Shown here in pieces: positions 33,469 through 37,046 of a stretch of 37,046 nt of DNA. Each line of letters starts with the position of its first letter. The first letter of the stretch is position 1. The translations under genes were made by a program, and so were the position numbers. This stretch comes from an uncultured Bacteroidales bacterium (GTDB lineage: Bacteria; Bacteroidota; Bacteroidia; Bacteroidales; UBA932): contig CAJOJC010000010.1 of assembly GCA_905234775.1 (NCBI GenBank), positions 1 to 37,046 on the forward strand, written 5' to 3'. The notes beneath the pieces were generated by a model. That model saw only the letters and a list, made by a program, of their open reading frames with translations. It had not been told where the DNA came from and made no database searches.

Positions 33469-35175
33469 ATGAAAACAACCAGATATATATTTACATCGCT
33501 GCTGGCTGCAATATGCCTGTCTGCCTGTGTAAAGGATGGCGACATCATCACAACAGGCGGCGTCCAGCCGGTAGAGTTAAGCGGCTCGGGAGACGTGGTC
33601 ATAGACAAAAATGCTCCCGGCAGCCTTGCCCTGACGCTCAACTGGACCGACAACGGTCATCTTACATCAAGCGACGAACGCGTCCAGCTCCCGGTAGGAA
33701 CTACGGTCAATACATTGCAGTTCTCTGCCACCGCCGACTTCCAGTCCGTGATAGAGATTCTCACCGACTCCGGTACAACGTCCATACAGCTGACGGCAGA
33801 AAAACTGAATACCATCGCAGGCCGTGCAGGGTTGTCCGGCGGTCAAGCATCCACGCTGTATATCCGTATGGTTTCGGCCTTATCCAATAATACCGAGCCC
33901 AAGTACAGTAATGTCTATCAGATTCAGGTTACTCCTTACTCGATCAATTTGACTGTCGGTCATGTACTGGATGCAGGCCGTCTCGACACTGGCCGCACGC
34001 TGTCTTCTCCGAACTCAGACGGCATCTACAGCGGCTTCCTCGGAGTCACGGCATGGTACAACTGGTGGCTTCAGGAAGGCAATGGAATCCTTTGGGGCAA
34101 TATCGGCGACGATGGCGGCGGGAAGCCGTTCGTCATCAGTTCCAACGATCAGCACTGGAACTTCTGGTTTCCCGGCCCGGCTGGTTGTTACTACACCGTC
34201 GTGAATACCGTTACCAAGGAGTGGTCCGCCCTTCATATTCCTTCCCTGACAGTCACAGGAGACGTTACCGGAGTAATGACCTATGACAGGAAAACAGGCA
34301 AGTGGACGCTCGCAGGCAATGCGGCAGTTGCCGGTGCCGCGACCATACGCATTTCCGGAACCGGCAAGCAGTACAACTCCCAGACGGGAACCGACGACGC
34401 AGCCGCCATCGACACTCCTGTCGCATTCGGTATGGAAGGAGGCAAACTCATTTTCAGCGATACGCCCTCAGATATCACGGTGACCGTTCCTGCGGCCGGT
34501 GATGTTACCGTTTCCCTGGACCTGAGTGATCCCGAGGCATGGAGTTGCGGAATCGCCGAAGGAAGCGAAACTCCAGTGGAGATTCAGAAGATTCTCTATG
34601 TGCTTGGCAACGACGACACATGGAATTACGACCAGTATCTTACCCTCTATGACGAAGATAACCTCAGCTACGCCGCAGCCGTCAATTTCAACTGCTCCTG
34701 GGGCTATTACTTCTCCAAGGAGTACCAGGGCTGGGACCACATCAACCAGGATCCCGGTACGGCAGATAAGAAACTTATTCTTAACGGAACAGACAGCAAC
34801 AATATTCCGGGACCGGGTGTCGGCCTCTATGTGACCGTCGCATCTCTCGGATCTATGTCCTACTCGTACGGCATGGCAGATCCCATCACCAGCGTATCTT
34901 GCGCCGGTTTCAACGATAACTGGGATCTGATAGAAATGACGGCAGTCCCCGGACAGGTCGGCGTTTATACGGCCCAGGTAACTGCCACTGCCGATACCCC
35001 GTGGGGCGTAAAGGTCCTGCTGAACGGTTCCTGGGATTATACTTTCGGCACCTGTCTTGACGGCGCCCTCCTTTGGAGCAAGAAAGAGGACGGCAATCCC
35101 AAGGGATGGGAAGTTGGAAAGACATTTACCTTTACCGCTGATCTTTGCAAATGCACCTATTCGTTAACTGAATAA
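33469..35175 (+). CDS. SusE-like surface glycan-binding lipoprotein
   Basis: The product has 568 residues from the ATG at 33469. The signal peptide ends in a lipobox (CLSACVKDGD). The first part (about 25-140) resembles the SusE immunoglobulin-like domain (SLALTLNWTDNGH, then STLYIRMVSAL). The rest consists of beta-rich modules with many aromatic residues (VTAWYNWWLQEG, QHWNFWFPGPAG, WDHINQD), as expected of carbohydrate-binding surface proteins. The last module, from about 400, restarts with KILYVLGNDDTWNYDQYL and resembles a SusF/SusE-type starch-binding-like fold. No catalytic motif is seen. Placement right after susD supports the role; the fine domain names are uncertain. Confidence 0.82.
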   Translation: MKTTRYIFTSLLAAICLSACVKDGDIITTGGVQPVELSGSGDVVIDKNAPGSLALTLNWTDNGHLTSSDERVQLPVGTTVNTLQFSATADFQSVIEILTDSGTTSIQLTAEKLNTIAGRAGLSGGQASTLYIRMVSALSNNTEPKYSNVYQIQVTPYSINLTVGHVLDAGRLDTGRTLSSPNSDGIYSGFLGVTAWYNWWLQEGNGILWGNIGDDGGGKPFVISSNDQHWNFWFPGPAGCYYTVVNTVTKEWSALHIPSLTVTGDVTGVMTYDRKTGKWTLAGNAAVAGAATIRISGTGKQYNSQTGTDDAAAIDTPVAFGMEGGKLIFSDTPSDITVTVPAAGDVTVSLDLSDPEAWSCGIAEGSETPVEIQKILYVLGNDDTWNYDQYLTLYDEDNLSYAAAVNFNCSWGYYFSKEYQGWDHINQDPGTADKKLILNGTDSNNIPGPGVGLYVTVASLGSMSYSYGMADPITSVSCAGFNDNWDLIEMTAVPGQVGVYTAQVTATADTPWGVKVLLNGSWDYTFGTCLDGALLWSKKEDGNPKGWEVGKTFTFTADLCKCTYSLTE

Positions 35176-35187
35176 TAATTATTGTAT

Positions 35188-36237
35188 ATGTCGGAAAGAA
35201 TGTTAGGAATTCTTTTATCCCTGGTTATGGCTTCATGTGTGCAGGTCTCATGCACTCAGAAAAGTCCAGTCACCAACCCAAGACAACAGGAAGTTACCCC
35301 TGCGCAGCCCGGCACTTTTGCAAAGGGCGCCGACGTCAGCTGGCTTACCCAGATGGAAAGCGAAGGCCTTGTCTTCAACAGCAAAAGCGGCGCTCCTACC
35401 GAATGCATGCGGCTTTTGAAAGAAGACTGTAACGTAAATGCCATACGCCTCCGCGTCTGGGTCAATCCCGCTGAAGGGTGGAACAATGTCCACGATGTCC
35501 TGGTAAAAGCACGTCGCGCTGCATCATTGGGGCTGAGGCTGATGATAGACTTCCATTTCAGCGATACCTGGGCCGACCCCGGTCACCAGCAGACACCTGC
35601 CGCCTGGGCAGATTACGATCTGGCGCACTTGAAAACAGCCGTCAGCGCTCACGTGACCGAAGTCCTCGGCAAACTGAAAGAGTTCAATGTCAGCCCGGAA
35701 TGGGTTCAGATAGGGAATGAAACCCGCACGGGAATGCTCTGGCCCCTGGGAAAGATTGACGGCGGCAACAGCAACTTTGCCGAACTTGTCAACTCCGGCT
35801 ACGATGCCGTAAAGGCTGTTTTCCCGGATGCCAAGGTTATCGTCCACATAGACGGCGGCGATAACCCCGCCCTGTATACATACGTGTTCGATTACCTGAA
35901 TAACAAGGGAGGCAAGTACGACATTATCGGTATGTCCCTGTATCCCGCGAATGGTAAATCGTCGGAAGCCGTGACCAAATGTGTCAGCAACATATCCTCG
36001 CTCTACACAAAGTATGGCAAGTCTGTCATCGTATGTGAGATCGGCATGGACTACAACCAGGCCGAAGAATGCCGGGACTGCATCGCATCCCTGATTGCGC
36101 AGGGGCTTGAGACCGGTCATCTCGAGGGTGTCTTCTACTGGGAACCGGAGGCCCCTGCAGGTTATAACGAGGGATACGGGAAAGGCTGCTTCGTAAACGG
36201 TACTCCCACTGTCGCCCTTGATGCGTTCATAGACTGA
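35188..36237 (+). CDS. GH53 arabinogalactan endo-beta-1,4-galactanase
   Basis: The product has 349 residues from the ATG at 35188. The N terminus is a hydrophobic export signal with cysteines at the end (LSLVMASC or VQVSC), so it is probably a lipoprotein at the cell surface. The catalytic domain is a GH53 TIM barrel: FAKGADVSWLTQMESEG at the start, NAIRLRVWVNPAEGWNN, MIDFHFSDTWADPGHQ, then EWVQIGNETRTGMLWP with E178 as acid/base and VIVCEIGMDY with E284 as nucleophile. GH53 enzymes cut internal beta-1,4-galactosyl bonds of galactan and type I arabinogalactan, usually the side chains of pectin. The stop overlaps the GH2 start (TGATG). Confidence 0.95.
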   Translation: MSERMLGILLSLVMASCVQVSCTQKSPVTNPRQQEVTPAQPGTFAKGADVSWLTQMESEGLVFNSKSGAPTECMRLLKEDCNVNAIRLRVWVNPAEGWNNVHDVLVKARRAASLGLRLMIDFHFSDTWADPGHQQTPAAWADYDLAHLKTAVSAHVTEVLGKLKEFNVSPEWVQIGNETRTGMLWPLGKIDGGNSNFAELVNSGYDAVKAVFPDAKVIVHIDGGDNPALYTYVFDYLNNKGGKYDIIGMSLYPANGKSSEAVTKCVSNISSLYTKYGKSVIVCEIGMDYNQAEECRDCIASLIAQGLETGHLEGVFYWEPEAPAGYNEGYGKGCFVNGTPTVALDAFID

Positions 36238-37046
36238 TGTACAAAAGAGGCTTACTTTCAGCGCTACTGGCAATCTCCCTGACGGCTACAGCCCAGCCGT
36301 CGGGGCGGATTGCCTGGAATAACGGCTGGACCTTCTCGAAGGATGGGGGCAGCCGTGTGCTGGATCTCCCGCACGACTGGGGCGTAGAGGGGCCGTTCCG
36401 CCAGGAATACCCGGGAGAAACCGGAAAACTGGCCTGGTGGGGAGATGCCACCTACACCAAGACCCTGCAGGTGAGCGAGCAGCAGCTCTCAGGAACCATT
36501 TCCCTGGAAGTGGACGGCGCTTTTTCCAATGCAAGCGTATATATAGGCGGCAACAAGGCAGGAGAATGGCCTTATGGCTACTCCTCCTGGTCCGTTGACC
36601 TTACCGCCCATCTGACTCCCGGCGCCAATCAGGTCGAAATCCGCCTGAACAACAAGCCGGAGAGTTCACGCTGGTATCCGGGAGGCGGCATCTACCGCAA
36701 CGTCTGGCTACGTTTCAGCGGCAAAACCGCCGTATCGCACTGGGGAAGCTATGTCACAACTCATCAGCAGGATGATGCTGCAATCGTCACACAGCATCTC
36801 ACCATCAATACAGAAAAGCCGCAGCAGGCATCCATAAAGACTCGGATCTTCTATCTGGAATCTGCCGATGACGGCACCGTCGAGCATCTTGTAGCCGAAT
36901 CCATCGACACGCTGCAGATTTACGAGGGTCGCGCCATCGCCCAAAATTTCGTCATTCAAGACCCGAAGCGCTGGTCACCTGCGACGCCCAACCTGTACGT
37001 CGCGCGCACGCAGATAGTAGCGGAAGGGGCCGACGGAGAAATCTAT
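36237..37046 (+). CDS. GH2-family glycoside hydrolase, probable beta-galactosidase (3' end outside window)
   Basis: The frame is open from ATG 36237 to the window edge, 270 codons. A signal peptide (MYKRGLLSALLAISLTATAQ) is followed by the GH2 sugar-binding domain: NNGWTFSKDG, LDLPHDWGVEGPF, and the well-conserved SSRWYPGGGIYRNVWLRF, which in most members reads with GAG. The start of the immunoglobulin-like domain is included, but the catalytic barrel is beyond the window, so the catalytic residues cannot be checked. In this operon, beta-galactosidase releasing galactose from galacto-oligosaccharides made by the GH53 enzyme is the simplest role. GH2 enzymes also include beta-mannosidases and beta-glucuronidases. 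Confidence 0.88.
   Translation, partial: MYKRGLLSALLAISLTATAQPSGRIAWNNGWTFSKDGGSRVLDLPHDWGVEGPFRQEYPGETGKLAWWGDATYTKTLQVSEQQLSGTISLEVDGAFSNASVYIGGNKAGEWPYGYSSWSVDLTAHLTPGANQVEIRLNNKPESSRWYPGGGIYRNVWLRFSGKTAVSHWGSYVTTHQQDDAAIVTQHLTINTEKPQQASIKTRIFYLESADDGTVEHLVAESIDTLQIYEGRAIAQNFVIQDPKRWSPATPNLYVARTQIVAEGADGEIY

Overview
The window looks like chromosome of a gut- or rumen-type Bacteroidota, order Bacteroidales, with fairly high GC. The evidence is a SusC/SusD polysaccharide utilisation locus, a short Bacteroidota-style RpoD, many promoters with a TAnnTTTG -7 box, few Shine-Dalgarno sites, and NADP-ICDH and aconitase types common in this phylum. I see no phage, IS element, CRISPR array or tRNA gene.

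Left part (1-10.4 kb) is housekeeping: a partial BaiN/HI0933-type flavoprotein, the SRP RNA gene, a PlsC-type acyltransferase, an exonuclease and dnaN (minus strand), then htrA-rpoD-argS (plus strand), a small acidic protein overlapping a ClC chloride channel, and the RNase P RNA gene convergent with the ClC gene. The rpoD frame is broken: the missing DNA is best explained by a deletion of about 22 bp between two CTATG copies.

Middle (10.4-14.2 kb): a roughly 0.8 kb non-coding stretch filled with small inverted-repeat elements, a glutaminyl-peptide cyclotransferase whose promoter predicts a near-leaderless mRNA, and a TonB-dependent receptor preceded by a TPP riboswitch (predicted outer-membrane thiamine uptake). 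The receptor gene carries a second frameshift near its 3' end.

Citrate region (14.2-24.2 kb, all minus strand, transcribed right to left): citD-citE-citF-citX-citC/citG fusion, then aconitase, NADP-isocitrate dehydrogenase and aspartate ammonia-lyase. Together these can split citrate to acetate plus oxaloacetate, or carry citrate to 2-oxoglutarate, with aspartase linking fumarate and aspartate. No citrate synthase or citrate transporter is in the window.

Right part (24.3 kb to the end, plus strand): an AAA ATPase/DUF4143 protein with three direct repeats in its leader, then a pectic-galactan-type PUL. The PUL holds a membrane sensor-regulator that resembles a hybrid two-component system but has lost the phospho-accepting histidine, ATPase and receiver domains, followed by SusC, SusD, a SusE-like lipoprotein, a GH53 endo-beta-1,4-galactanase and a GH2 beta-galactosidase cut by the window edge. 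A 21-bp-spaced direct repeat before susC is a good candidate operator.
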